A stretch of DNA of 64,000 nt from Perkinsus chesapeaki (GCA_013115145.1 JAAPAO010000094.1:1-64000), one strand, 5' to 3'. Shown: positions 46,429 to 58,042, numbered from the stretch's first letter. Program-made: numbers and translations. Notes: generated from the sequence alone by a model not told the origin.

Positions 46429-48872
46429 ATGTACTCGTCCCCACCGATTTCACGGCGAGCGCGATACACGTTACACCAGCGCTCGCCGCGTCGTGTTGAG
46501 AGGGGTGGGTACCCTACAGACGGGAACATTTATGGAGGTGTTGAACTTTTAGTTATGAACCCATATATTAATTATAATAATTACAATCCATCAGTAACTC
46601 CTGGTAGACCATCCCCTATGGTCAGCGGCACAGTCGTGAGTGTTGGAGGCAGGCCTGTTGAGGTGATAAAGGGACACAATAGAACATTTAAAGCTCATTC
46701 TGGCACTTTCCCAAAATCTGAGTTATCTCTGGTCGACCTTAGAGCTCTGGTCCATCGGCTGTATACGACATGAATGGTAATCTAATTGCCCCATCAAGCG
46801 GGCCATCACCCTATCCAGCAGTTATGGGGACAGTCATTCAACCTTCGGCTCCCCCGGCACCGCAGCAGGTAATATTAGGGGAACCATGGGAAACCAATGC
46901 TCCATTTCACGCCTAAAAGCACGCCAGTGTAAATTTAGTAGTCCATAATTTTCGCCACGCATGTTGGCGAGGGCAAGTAAATCATTTTCCAAAACGGCTT
47001 CTGTCTGATGCAAAGCTCGGAGGGTGTTTTCCGGCAGCGGAGGTGGATGTCGTGTGTTCAGGTGTCTTGTAACCTATCAGTGAATGGAGGTATTCATACC
47101 GTTACCTCCGCTATGTCCCTTCTTTATACCAGCTCTAAAGCCGAAGAGCATGCTGAGTGTGCCATTTGCTATGATACCTTACCTGGTAAACTACATAACC
47201 CAAGTAGTGTACAAATAATGGAAGGCTCTCATTCGATAGGTAAAGCCAATGCCCCTGTCTGCGTGCTTACCGGCTCCGACGGCCGAAGAGTTTGTCCTCA
47301 TTACTTTCACGTTGACTGCGTTAAATATATGCTCTCTGCCGGGCAGAGACAATGTCCATTATGCAGGTAATAGTGGCCTTACGGTAGTGTAGTGCATAGG
47401 GGCTCTCAGAACTCCGTACCGGAGCTACCTTACTATACCGGATATCGACATGGATCCTCAAGGATGGTTCAAGGTACTAAACGACACCGGGAAACCACAT
47501 ACATCCGCCCGCAGGCCGTCGACCTCAATGGAGACGGCAAACTGGACAAGCAAGAGGTCATGTTCGTGCTGAAGTCCACACTACCGATAAATCACCAACG
47601 TCTAGGTAGTATAATGTTTGTTTCTGTTTTGAGGAGTGTTTTTCTTAGAGAAAGATTTCGATAAACTATTCCGAAGGTGGGATGTCAGTGGTGATGGGTA
47701 TATTCAGTATAGGGAGCTCATGGGCCCTGGAGGACTGGTCAGTTTCGTCAGGTAGGCGGCGGCTTGGCGGCAAACTCTGCGAAGCTCACGCTGTATGAGA
47801 CCAGGGAGTCGAAGGAATGCATTCGAATGGTCCTTTTGGTCTAGGGCTTTTCTTCCTATTGAAATCCCCGTTGTATCTCCGCAATAGAAATACTTCAGTA
47901 TTTTCAAAGAACACATTTCTGACTCCCTTATCCTGTACTCGTTTAACGGTTGCCTTTCCAAGTTTACTATATAAGAGTACAGCGTTCGATTTTAGGAGTA
48001 ACTTCCGAAGAAATACCAAGGATCTTTCACAGGGCATGTCGGGCATGCCGAACCTCAGGGAGAATAAGTCAGCCTGGTTCAAGTAACATATACCTACTGG
48101 CGGTCTGCCGTATATGTTACTCAGATATTGGGATGAGGACGGCAATGGCGTGCTCGATAGGGAGGAAGTCACCAGGGCGTTGATAAAGACCTTTGGCTGG
48201 CAAAGGGACTCCTTGGACCAAAACTCGGTAGGAGATACCAATTATTGTGGGGGACTTAGTTGTCGTCTTCAGACTGCCCGAATGGTGATCGATGCTTTGT
48301 GGTGCGACTTTGATACTGATGGTGATGGTACCATAGATAGTATGGAGTTTTGCAGGTAATATATTCCGGGCTTCCACTGTGGGGAGGGGCCGGGCAAAGC
48401 CACTCGGGTAGACCTTGTAGAGGGTACTAAGCTGCATAGGAGTATTATGTTTTATAATAACTATAGTATTACGAATAGTTAATATAAAGTAAGACCTAGT
48501 TACTACAGAGAAATCGGAAAACGAGAGAAATACCCCATTTTGTTTCTTCGCGAAACAACCCGAATTCGAGGTGAATATAAATGTTGAAGCTAAGATGGTG
48601 CATTTCTCCCTGTGCGTCATCACCCCGCTCGACCAAGCTGATCGCAGCCAGCCTCATAACAACGAGGGTTTTGCGGACTGTTATATAATTCAATCTGAAT
48701 AGTCGCATAAGATAACACTACATCTAATGTACCCGTAATTAATGATAATTGTTATAGGATAGCAGTAAGTGATATATGTGATTGGATTCATTGGTTTCAA
48801 CTTATACAAGTTCCCTTCATTAGGTCTGGCTCTGGATTAGCTGATACTTTCCTCGCCAACACCGCTGCATAA
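46429..48872 (+). CDS. RING-finger protein with EF-hands
   Basis: Multi-exon gene. The N-terminal exon (46429 onward, MYSSPPISRRARYTLHQRSP) is basic and Pro/Tyr/Asn-rich, and a second Pro-rich stretch follows at about 46770-46866. The RING exon, about 47130-47367, has CAICYDTL, then RRVCPHYFHVDCVKYML and QRQCPLC, with the cysteines and histidine spaced as in C3HC4-type RING fingers but with a long insert between the first two pairs. Next come PDIDMDPQGWFK (about 47440) and EF-hand loops DLNGDGKLDKQE (about 47521), DVSGDGYIQYRE (about 47680), DEDGNGVLDREE (about 48133) and DTDGDGTIDSME (about 48315). The final exon (about 48826-48872) ends GLADTFLANTAA. It is likely a calcium-regulated E3 ubiquitin ligase. 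The large intron at about 47755-48058 is AT-rich. Exons at the 5' end are uncertain. Confidence 0.78.
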
Positions 48873-49079
48873 TAAGCCTAAATAGAGGCCCGATTTTGTA
48901 CTAGAATGAAGTTGCTCATTAAACACTGATTTCTTCGGGCAGCTCGAAGGCTTCGAGTCGAAGCTGCTAGCACTATGAGCCCGTTGGTGGCTGCTAAGTT
49001 GATTCATAATGAGAAGCTCGGGGGTCTGCGTTGGGGAGCTCTCTGAGTCGACTGTAGTTCCTTGCCTTTACGGATATCA

Positions 49080-51411
49080 ATGGCGCCCCTACCGACTAAA
49101 GAGACTGTCAAACAAAAGCATCGACGGATGGAGCTCACATTAGAGGGCCCTTCTAATCCTCAAACTGCCGATGACTCTGGAGTTTATGCCAGTGTAGGTG
49201 TGGATAACAGTTATGATCGGGAGGAATTCCAGAGGAGGCTGAAAATGAAGGTAATAGCGGTCGGTCATTTCAGTTGGACTCTTTGCGCCGTTTTGTTTGG
49301 AGTTTTTATTAGAAGTTCAGAAATAAGAAATTGATTTTAGGTCCCGCATATTGAAAAGCACATTCTGCGCTTGTGACCAGGAATCGGGGAATGATCTTCT
49401 GATCTCAAGTGGTCTGTCGATAGTGTATGGCATTCAGGTTCAGAGGGCTAGTGACGAGGTAGTCGAGGTTGATGTAGTTGGTATTGATCCACCAATTGCC
49501 AATGCATTAAGAAGGATTATGATAGCAGAGATACCAACCATAGCTATTGAGAAGTGCTATGTGTATCAGAACACTGGCGTTATTCATGACGAGGTGAGTT
49601 CAACTATTATACTGTATTATAGATATTGATAATATCAATAATATAATCAATACTATATCAATTTGATATAATATTGATTATATTATTGATATACAGGGTG
49701 TCCCAAAAAATGTGGCGAGAGTAGGGTATGAAAAAATTTTACAAGGCAAAATCTGACCTTTTCCATTGAAACCGATTTTTTGGAATTTTAAAAACTAAAT
49801 TTCTCGCCAACCCAATCGAATATCATCGTGGGCCGTATGCGTTTAGAAAGTCCCTCTTGAGGGCTTTCGAACGTCGCACGTGTCGTCGAAATATTCGCCC
49901 TCCTGAGGAAGTTATTCAAAAAAGCACATTTCTGGGGGGAAACCCTGTATATTATTTACTGCATATATGACTGTTGTTAATTATTATTAGACCGTAATAA
50001 GATTGTGAATCCTTATGGAGATGGATTACCCTATTGGACTTTAATAGAGGTGCTATTCAGGTTCTGGCCCATCGTCTTGGTTTGGTACCAATATACTGTG
50101 ACATTGACTCCTTGAAGATGCGTGATGAGGATGCACCACCGGAGCAGAGGGATGATGTTACTGATCGTAATAGGTGGCAGCAATTGGTGGGGAAAATGGT
50201 ACTGTCGTTATCATGGCCGCGTATGGACCTGAAACCTCGGCCGGTCGATAACCTTTTAAGGCGAATTTTAGGAATGTAAAGAGTTGGTAGTATCTTTTCT
50301 GTTTTAGCTGACACCTGGATATGCTTCCAACTGGATAAGGTGTGTCCCCAGAGCCACCCTCCAAGGGAGTCTATGCCGGTATATAGCGGAGATCTAAAGT
50401 GGGTGCCACTTAATGCTGAACAGGAAGAACGGTATAAGGATGATGTAATACAGCTGGGAAGTTCTTTATAGTGCGCAAGATACGCGTATTCAATGGAATC
50501 TCAGCCGCCTCGTCCTGTATATGATGACGTCCTTATCACCAAGCTCCGTTGTGGCCAAGAACTCGAGATCAAATGCTTCTGCTGCAAGGTAGCCTATTTA
50601 TCGTATGGGTTGAATAAGTTGCCATCCTTTAGGGTATCGGTAAAATCCATGCAAAGTGGAGCCCAGTATGTACTGCTACATATAGGCTGATGCCTGATAT
50701 AGTGATCAAGGAGGTAATCCACACGGCTGAAGAGAGATCTGAAATTTTATATATAACCTTATAATGATTCTTATTGAGCATCGTAGGAATGCTGGTTGTC
50801 ATTTTTACGTTTGTTATAGGCGCGAGGGTATTCACTAGGTGTTGCTTTGTTATCTCTATATACATTCTTACTTTATTTTACGTTGCCTTTAGCCGGTTGA
50901 GGGAGCCGAGGCGGAGAAGCTTAAAAAAGTGTGCCCCATGGGAGTGTTCGATGTTGAGGACGGCGAGGCGATAGTAAAGAACCCCCGAGCGTGCACTACC
51001 TGCCGACAGTGCATAGAGCCCGGCAATGGCTTTGGTAGTGAGGCGCATACCGCTCTTTCGTGGAATCACGGTCTGGTGACTCTTGCTTTCTTGATCAGCT
51101 GATAAGGTGTCGCTCGGTAAGCTGAAGGATCACTTCATCTTCACTGTAGAGTCGGTCGGCCAGATCCCCGCCCCGCAGATCTTCGCTCAAGTAAGGGGGC
51201 GGTAACAGCTTCAAAGCTTCGATTCCCTCATCTCTCTCAGGCAGCCGTGGTGATGCAGAACAAGTGTCGTTTGGTGAAGAAGAGCTTGGAAGATCAAATG
51301 GGCAAAAAGGCATTACGTCACGTAAGGCAGGCAGGCCTGATATTCTTTGAATGCGAGGTCCAGGTTAAATCTTCGGACGACGGAGCGGAGCCTATGGAGG
51401 TCGATGGCTAG
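49080..51411 (+). CDS. RPAC1: RNA polymerase I and III subunit RPAC1 (AC40)
   Basis: Multi-exon gene starting [20 protein letters not shown] at 49080. [18 protein letters not shown] is the AC40 N-terminal signature. About 49439-49591 has [20 protein letters not shown] and [16 protein letters not shown], the alpha-subunit-like dimerisation motif shared by Rpb3, AC40 and bacterial alpha. About 50060-50175 has [16 protein letters not shown], about 50360-50450 has [15 protein letters not shown], about 50500-50590 has [20 protein letters not shown], and 50630-50714 gives [11 protein letters not shown] and [13 protein letters not shown]. About 50893-51020 holds [10 protein letters not shown], a Cys cluster in the inserted domain. 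[20 protein letters not shown] and the tail to 51411 complete it. It forms the assembly platform with AC19. One intron carries a MITE and a palindrome. Confidence 0.92.
49633..49691. repeat. 59-nt near-perfect AT palindrome
   Basis: Outer arms 49633-49652 and 49672-49691 are perfect 20-bp reverse complements. The inner arms TATATCAA and TTGATATA continue the stem after one C/A mismatch, leaving a single central T. It lies in an RPAC1 intron directly against the TA that flanks the MITE. Confidence 0.93.
49694..49947 (+). mobile_element. 254-bp MITE with CAGGGTKTCCC termini and TA target duplication
   Basis: The left end reads TA-CAGGGTGTCCCAAAAAA and the right end, reverse complemented, reads TA-CAGGGTTTCCCCCC. 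The element is non-coding, bounded by TA on both sides, and shows the CAGGGTGTCCC terminal motif often found on TA-inserting DNA transposons of the Tc1/mariner group. It is inserted in an intron of RPAC1. Confidence 0.75.
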
Positions 51412-51573
51412 GAAGAGCACCGGCTTGAGCAGCCACAGCTGGTGCAGACGTAAATAACTTTACCACAACTACTACTACTACTGGTACCTTACGTTAGGCA
51501 ACGATATCATCGTTTCCACATCACACAAGCATTGTGTTTTGTCGGTTCAATTGGAGATATAAGTTGCATTTAT

Positions 51574-52285
51574 ATGGCGTCTAAGGACACTTACAAACTT
51601 GCTATCACCGCGCTGGCATGTGCGGTCACTTCAGCCTTCACGTGATAAACTGGGCGAATTGGATCTCAAAGTACTCTGGCGGCAGGTATAAGACGTACCA
51701 AGATGTTTACGGTAATCGGAGTAAAAAGGAGGCTGATAAGTTCATTGAAGTTTTGGACCCAGCATTGGAATTGGTACTACCGGCGGAGGCACGATCTCTT
51801 AGCGCACTGCTGCTGTGTTGTATATTGGAGCCCGAGGGCTCGCTCTACTCTTGGTCGCCCTCGGAATGCCTCGTAGTTTATATAATGGTTAGCTTAGAAA
51901 GTGGATAGCTTGGACTGAACGATCCACTCATCAATTGCGCTGCGAAGTTATTTATTATGTACGGCACATGCTGAGCAACTGTGACCGGTTACGGGCGACA
52001 CATTTTCCCTTATTCCTGTGGTTGAATCGGCCGGTGGTATTCGTAGCAAGAAGCTCCGTAAAAACGTCTTATTTACGTTCGGATATTTTGTTGTTGCAGT
52101 TGAAGCCCAAGACGTATTCAGCGGACGAGTTCAAGCCATCTACAGACTTTGAAGGTCCAATGGAAGGATATGTGTTTAAGCGAGATAAGCTCGGTGTGGG
52201 GTACTATAAGGATAAGGAGTTTGATGCAGTGCTGCAGCCGGAGATAGAAGAGCAGCGACGACGGCTGGCGGAAATGCCGCAGTAG
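51574..52285 (+). CDS. small conserved protein, function unknown
   Basis: Start MASKDTYKLAITALA at 51574. A middle exon (about 51686-51780) gives KTYQDVYGNRSKKEADKFIE and the final exon (about 52098-52285) gives KTYSADEFKPSTDFEGPMEG, then GVGYYKDKEFDAVL and a Glu/Arg helix before the stop at 52285. The phrase F-x-G-P-M-x-G-Y-V-F-K followed by G-x-G-Y-Y looks like a conserved module of flagellate proteins, but I cannot name the family. Exon junctions in the middle are uncertain. Confidence 0.45.
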
Positions 52286-52525
52286 TGAACATGTTTCTGA
52301 TCTCAGCGGTTTTGATCTTCTGGATGGGCACGAAAGGGATCACTCCCTGGGAAAGCGACGTTGTGAGGAGCTGCTGTCATTTTGCGGGGAATGAGCGGAG
52401 AATACGGTATGGTTTAATGAGCACCATTCAACTGTTGGATGTTCTCGAAGGGGCAGATAGTAAAGTCAGCCTGCTAAATGTGACCTACCTATGTGAATCG
52501 GGGTGTCATTCAGTTCCTACGTACT

Positions 52526-53596
52526 ATGTCCGCAGAGGGAACAGCTGGTCCTTCGACTGGCAGCAGCAGCAGCCCGGCGGCCCCTCATCGCAAGAAGGCA
52601 GACAATCCTTCTGTGTTGGAGTCCCTTGGAATAGTAGTTGCCAAGGGATCGAAAAAACGTGTCAAGTTGGCTGCGAGCGAGTCTCGACGTGTGAGGGTGA
52701 GACGGGAATAACGCCGCACGGCAGTTGGAGAGCCTGGCAGGCGCGGACGAAACAGCGAAGTGCTGAGGAAGAGCAACGGTTGGCTGTGCTACGAGAGGAT
52801 AAGGTTCGGCAGAAAGCCGCTCAAGTGAGACGCTGTGAAAGTTGCTTAGCATTTGTAAGTGTCAGGAGCATCCAATGAATGCGTTGCTGGCTGCTTGTCG
52901 CAGTAACGACTCCCTCACTATCGCTGATCTCATTGGCCACAAAGTAAGTGCCGCTGCGTCACTGTCGACTGATAAGCTGAATTCAGGAAGTGAGCGCAAA
53001 TGTGAAGTATCCGTACCCTATAGATGGCCTTGGTGTAGGGGCAGCTCCGATTCATGTAGCAGCTCAATACGGTGCAACGAATGCTATTATAACTCTCTTG
53101 GATGCTGGCGCCGATAAAGAACAGGTATTCTTACAGCTTTGTTTGGGGATGTATTTCTCAATGCCGTTTGTTTCTTATGTATGAGTTTTGCTCTTCAAAG
53201 CTCTACAGTGTGTTTAATTAATATCTGATGTTTCGGTTTAGGTCACCGACCAGTCGCAGACGGCTTTACATATTGCGGCCAAACGAGGGCTGCCGGCAAC
53301 ATGCCAGCTGTTAATTCAGAAGGGATGCAGTCTCAACGTGAAGGATAGATTTGGGTAGAAGGGAAATCGTTTCGTTGTGGAGCACTGTGTTCAGGTCGAC
53401 TCCGTTGGACTTGGCGAGGCGGGAAGAGCATCGATCGACATTTCACTCGGAAGTGGTGAAACTGCTGAAGAGGACAGCTAACCAGCTGCGTGAGAAACAA
53501 GCACCTTCGGACAGTGAGCATTCTGGGGGAGGATTGGATAAGGGAATTATTGCAGGTCGAAAGAAGGGGCGAAGACGTCAAAAAGTTTACCAGTAA
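52526..53596 (+). CDS. ankyrin-repeat protein with coiled N-terminal region
   Basis: Start MSAEGTAGPSTGSSSSPAAP at 52526, 13 nt after a CAG acceptor. The first exons encode a low-complexity basic region and a short charged helix (AEEEQRLAVLREDKVRQKAA). Exons from about 52870 encode ankyrin repeats: NALLAACRSNDSLTIADLI, APIHVAAQYGATNAIITLLD, QTALHIAAKRGLPATCQLLI and TPLDLARREEHRSTFHSEVV. The C-terminus is Lys/Arg-rich (GRKKGRRRQKVYQ). At about 250 residues it is a compact cytosolic or nuclear adaptor. Order (coil, then ankyrin) differs from ANKZF1/Vms1, which I considered and could not support. Confidence 0.72.
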
Positions 53597-54129
53597 ATGA
53601 ATCTCATGTTGCGTTGTTCCAGTACGCGGGGGACGGTATGGGGTCGTCGGAAATAAGTTGACTGCTGAATGGGAGTTGTGACAACTCAGTTGTCGACAAC
53701 GTTTAACTGCTTCATGTGTTGCTGGTTGGCTCGGCTACTTCGGGTCACAAAGCCTGTATGCAGCCAAATACAATTTCTGTATCGAACACACATAATCATA
53801 ATGAGTAGCTTACTCGACACAACGCCTTTACTGGTGCAGTGGTAACCTCTTTTATGTATGTATCGGGCTTCTCTATATGTTCGATCGGTAGCCGAGACCA
53901 GCTCATTCATACATAAAGGGAAGTCACACCAGAGAGTGCCGAGCGCCACTGCTACGGTATGCCACACGGGTTAGACAAACTCGGTCGTTAAAGCTCATTT
54001 GTTAGCTCACTAACTTGCAAGTTGCCCGACAGTTGAAGTCCACTCGAGAAAAAGTGGAGTCAAATGCTTTTCCCAAAGTGGCCAGGCAGGAAGGTTTGTT
54101 CGTGACGTAGAGTGAAGGTAGCTTGTCCA
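53597..54129. other. no supportable gene
   Basis: Spacer after the ankyrin gene. Minus-strand frames at 53686-53967 and 54010-54237 lack recognisable features. Confidence 0.45.
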
Positions 54130-55060
54130 TTTCAGCACTAGTCGACCTTGCCGCGCTTTACCGGGAGATTGTTTCTGAGGTCCGTCGGCCACATTACACT
54201 GCGTACGAGTTCTCCGAGATTGCTCTGACCTCAGCAAGGGCCCCGAGCCTACGCGGCGCTGCCGAGAATGTTCTTCGGATGATTCTCGATGAAGTTGTGA
54301 AGCGGCAAGAACCGGTTAATTGCCGAGGGAAACGTGAGGCTTGCCATTTCACAGTTGAGCATCGGTGCTTGTTTAGTCGGGCGTAGTACATACGACCTGT
54401 TGACCCGTGCGGCTAACGACCACGTCTCGGCCCATTCTCCGGGGGATTTCTCGGAGAACGTGCCCCTCAATCAGGGATGGACGATGGTGTCCTTGAAGAA
54501 TCTTACTGCTGCTTTTTGTAGCCCTAGAGGTTTGCGCATCATGGCTGAGAAATCCCTTGGTGGGAAGCTCATTGCCGAATATGTCGGGGACAGAGTGGTA
54601 GCCTTGCTGCCTTGCCTGTCGCAGTGCGGTCTACAATTGGATTCAGGTTTTGGCATCAGAGGCTGCCGTTGAGCTTAGCAGTGGTCTTTCAGGGCGCGGC
54701 GCAGTACAGATGTTAACAGGGATTTGCAATTACACACTGCACTACCCCGCCCTGGACGCCCAAGGGTCAGATTGGGTTGTACTTGTACCTTCGCCATGAT
54801 TGGTATTAGGTATGAAGCTGTAAGCACTGCCGTATGGATTCGCCTGCTAAGCGTAGCATCACGCCATTCAGTCACGGATCTAGCAATGAGTGATTTCTCT
54901 ATTCTTCATCGGAAAGTAAGTGCTTTGCGTAGTTGTATTAGTACTTGTTATTTAGATCGCAGAGGTATTGCCCCACGTCGCCAGCTGCAGCCGGATCGAT
55001 GTCGCCAGAGCAGCCGAATGGTTGCTGATGTACGCAGAGGAAGAAAACATGTCGGAATAG
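54130..55060 (+). CDS. uncharacterised helical protein with a weak SET-like segment
   Basis: Plus-strand exons: about 54135-54330 (LVDLAALYREIVSEVRRPHY, LRGAAENVLRMILDEVVKRQ), about 54385-54595 (TYDLLTRAANDHVSAHSP, then SPRGLRIMAEKSLGGKLIAE and YVGD), about 54895 (MSDFSILHRK), and about 54957-55060 (IAEVLPHVASCSRIDVARAA). The stretch G-L-R-I-M-A-E-K-S-L-G-G-K-L-I-A-E-Y-V-G resembles the opening of SET domains (G-x-G-x-x-A-x-x-x-I-x-x-G-x-x-I-x-E-Y-x-G), but no NHSC or catalytic Tyr segment was found, so this could be chance. Exon structure between 54600 and 54890 is unresolved. Confidence 0.35.
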
Positions 55061-55090
55061 TTTCTGAATATATAGTTTTGTGTTGAGTGT

Positions 55091-55625
55091 CTGGCTAGCT
55101 GCCGTCTACGGCAGTTAGCCAGGAACCCTACTAGGGTTTCGGCTTCTGATACTTGTACTGAGGGTAGTTTAACGACCCTGCACCAAGCTCCGAGCTTGGT
55201 GCACGATGCTTTTCTGACAGTCGAGCTTGAAGCTCGACTCGAGCTGCTCGTGGACTCCACGGATCGTGGACCGTGACCGCCATTGTTGCCCTCGGCATCG
55301 TCGCCGTCATTGTTGTCCCTGGGGGCATCCCCTATAGGGTATAACCCAAATTCATCTGGGCGTTTTCGGCTTTCAGAGCTGCTATACCGCCGGTTACCGG
55401 CCGGTATAAAGGGAAGGAGTCGAGTAAAGAGGTTATGCCTCCACCTATCACGGTAATAGTATCACCCCATCAATAGTAGAGTTTTCGATGCTCACTAGCT
55501 CTAACAGAACCTCCTCTCCAATCCTGTGAGCAAAGCCTCGGTTTGACATTTGATAACCAGCTTTCAGAGCTGCTATACCGCCGGCTACCGGCCGCAGGCC
55601 GGTATAGCGGCGGGGAATTTCCCCG
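55091..55625. repeat. cluster of perfect short hairpins, first group
   Basis: Tightly packed inverted repeats: 55091-55122 (15-bp arms, one mismatch, 2-nt centre), 55124-55138 (7 bp, 1 nt), 55180-55202 (11 bp, 1 nt), 55219-55239 (10 bp, 1 nt), 55249-55261 (6 bp, 1 nt), 55587-55603 (7 bp, 3 nt) nested in 55572-55608, and 55611-55625 (7 bp, 1 nt). The motif GCTATACCGCCGG occurs twice, at about 55381 and 55572, each followed by its inverted copy. Confidence 0.92.
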
Positions 55626-55826
55626 GTGGAAATCATCTTCCAATAACTGCAGCGTAACCATGTCCTTCTTTTTAGCATTGGAAGGCCGACCAATAAGATT
55701 TTCAACAACCGTAGAACACCCAGTCGTGAAAGTGCGATCACCGATCATGCCACCAAGCGTCCTGGCCAAAAAGGTTTGGGATATATCCGCTTTGTGTTGC
55801 CGCTCCATAGCCGTAGAGACAGACAA

Positions 55827-55847
55827 CTTGCTTTTTGAAAAAGCAAG
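55827..55847. repeat. hairpin, 10-bp arms, 1-nt centre
   Basis: CTTGCTTTTT and AAAAAGCAAG are perfect reverse complements around a single G. Confidence 0.95.
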
Positions 55848-56435
55848 GATAAGTTAACTCAAGTATAACTCGAGGGAATAAGTTCATACTACGCGACAGA
55901 GGCTTCATCTTCTGTTTCTTCTTCCACCTTTGGAAGCTATTTGCGCTTTCCCGGGTAGCACTGGTAAAGATGCGCAAACTCGGATTAAATCTAGAAGAAT
56001 ACACAATTTTATATCATCGCTTTTGGTATTTTCGCTAACACCACCTCTGTTACAGCGATACTATGAATGTAGCTCAATAAGTATCAACAATATCAATCCT
56101 TTTCTATATTTTCGGAGCCATACATGCACGGTACTGAAAGAATAGCGAGAACGCTCAACGCATCTTCCAAATTAGCGATGGATTGTATAGTCCACTGGAC
56201 CGTGTTCTCCTGACATTGTGCCAAACTTCTTCAGTGCTTCTGTCGCCGCTCCCAATTTTGCTTCCAATAAATCCCCGTCTAGTTCTAGATGACGTACATA
56301 AATTATATAATATAATACATGTCATGTATGTCCAACAAATACTACTCGCGCAACCTCTCGATTTCAAAGTCGAAGTACCTCTCCGCTATACTTTTTCGAG
56401 ATGAAGGTGAGAAATTCTCACTGAGAACTCTTTTT

Positions 56436-56595
56436 GGAAAAGACTTTTCCTTGCATGGCGCTGGTTAGGCATTGTTGAACTTCCCGTAGACCACCGAACA
56501 GTGACATATCATTGCACTGTAGTTTATTTATCAACGTACTGAACGTCTCTAATACTCGCAGAGCGGCTTCCACCTTGTCAGTGACAAGTTGTCAC
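56436..56595. repeat. two odd-centred hairpins
   Basis: 56436-56450 (GGAAAAG-A-CTTTTCC) and 56581-56595 (GTGACAA-G-TTGTCAC) are perfect 7-bp palindromes with a single central base, like those in the neighbouring cluster. Confidence 0.9.
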
Positions 56596-56776
56596 GCATA
56601 CTCCGGTCCTCTAGTATAGTACTTGAATCGCAATGCAGGTCTTTTATCTTCTGACTAGCGCTTAGCCAGTATTCTTCGTCGGACTTGACTTGCTCGCACT
56701 CGGCACAAGCCATCCCAACATTTAGCGTGGGCCGAGTAGGCGGCTATGGAACTTGACCAACGAGTCACACAGATGG

Positions 56777-56807
56777 ATGGTATTCTCGACAAGGTCGAGA
56801 ATACCAT
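56777..56807. repeat. hairpin, 14-bp perfect arms, 3-nt centre
   Basis: ATGGTATTCTCGAC, loop AAG, GTCGAGAATACCAT. It lies inside an open minus-strand frame. Confidence 0.97.
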
Positions 56808-56823
56808 TCATCTGTTCACTACA

Positions 56824-56858
56824 AAAAATTGAAGGGTCGGCTCGACCCTTCAATTTTT
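56824..56858. repeat. hairpin, 16-bp perfect arms, 3-nt centre
   Basis: AAAAATTGAAGGGTCG, loop GCT, CGACCCTTCAATTTTT, only 16 bp from the preceding hairpin. Its A/T ends resemble a rho-independent terminator, but the host is eukaryotic and both hairpins sit in an open frame. Confidence 0.97.
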
Positions 56859-57146
56859 GGTAGCACCTATCAATCGAGCCCAAACGAATCCAATGCCTGG
56901 CACGCGTCGGCAGCGCAGATATCCATGAGAATTGCCCCAGGTAATTGCTTTCATCCGTCAGAGATGCAAGAGAGTTTTCAGTGTCATCTGTTGGTTTGGC
57001 ATCGTTTCGCTTCTTTATCCCCGTCAGGTCCGAAATTAACAACTGAATTTCGTCGCTAGACAACCGGCGGCCAACGGAGCGGCCTTAATCCTAGCGCAAC
57101 CATTGGTTTCTCTCAGCTTCATGGTTTTCTGAGTGTTGCCGACGAT

Positions 57147-57165
57147 GCAACTAGCGGCTAGTTGC
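57147..57165. repeat. hairpin, 9-bp perfect arms, 1-nt centre
   Basis: GCAACTAGC-G-GCTAGTTGC. An overlapping second palindrome (GGCTAG-TTG-CTAGCC) follows immediately. Confidence 0.95.
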
Positions 57166-58042
57166 TAGCCGTCTCTCTCGCACGTACACAATTGCTTGCA
57201 CCATCTGTCATGAACCCCAGTGCCAAGAAGCCATCTGAAGCAATACGTGGATAATGGCAAATTGGGACCGTCAACCACCTGATTACATTTATGAAGCATC
57301 TGAACATTTCGCTGTAACCCAGATGATATCGTTGGACCGGTTTCGCGCTCTCCGACCGTTAACTGCCGCGCGGAAAGGGGTATACAGGTGACTGACCCGC
57401 GGTCTCGATAGGCGACTGCGCATGTCATCAGCTGGCCACGCCCGTTGAGACACGACCACGAATCAAATAAAATAATAACCCACTCGCAGTGCTGGACTGC
57501 CCTCTGCATCGCACTGTTGAACTCTATATCGAAAATGATATTCTTAAGTCTTCGAACTCTTTGGATGCTCAGAACCCCACTGAAGCCTCCTCGTTTGTTC
57601 TTCATTCGCATTTCGACCATTCGGGACAAGCTCATCAATCGCTTCCTGGAATCCCCCACTAACAATGCTCCTCACTGACCACCCGTTAATCATGCTGCAG
57701 ACAATTAATTTTATATTGAAACGTTCGCTGTCGTTGAGGGACTCACCAGGGGAACATATAGATACTACGTTGCTTGTATCTGAAAAGTATCGAGTCCAAC
57801 ACTCGGATTGCTTGATAACCGAAAGGCAGAAGCTGGACGACCCAGGAATCACCGGATTTGCCATAATGCTAATAATGTGTGTCAAAACGCAAGTTGAGCT
57901 TTCCAGAGATCGAATGCAGAGTAGACTACTCTGAGTAGTTAGTGAGCATTGCACTACCCGCCTTGGTGCCAATCTTTCGTGAATGATGCTTGAGTAAATG
58001 CTCACGACACTGAGTGACGTTCAATCTTTGCCTTAACTTCGG

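Noticed and set aside
52526-53596. ANKZF1/Vms1 homolog
   Set aside because: Ankyrin repeats and a charged helix are present, but neither the zinc finger nor the release-factor-like domain is seen, and the helix precedes rather than follows the repeats.
54520-54600. SET-domain methyltransferase
   Set aside because: Only the opening G-x-x-x-A-E-K...E-Y-V-G stretch fits. The NHSC and C-terminal Tyr motifs were not found, so only a weak resemblance is recorded.
56183-56404. Plus-strand open frame MYSPLDRVLLTLCQTSSVLL as a gene or hAT dimerisation domain
   Set aside because: No match to the C-terminal hAT dimerisation motif, and it lies opposite the direction of the transposase blocks.
56824-56858. 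Rho-independent terminator (GC-containing stem flanked by A and T runs)
   Set aside because: All genes here are eukaryotic with spliceosomal introns, the hairpin lies in an open frame, and similar hairpins without T runs surround it.
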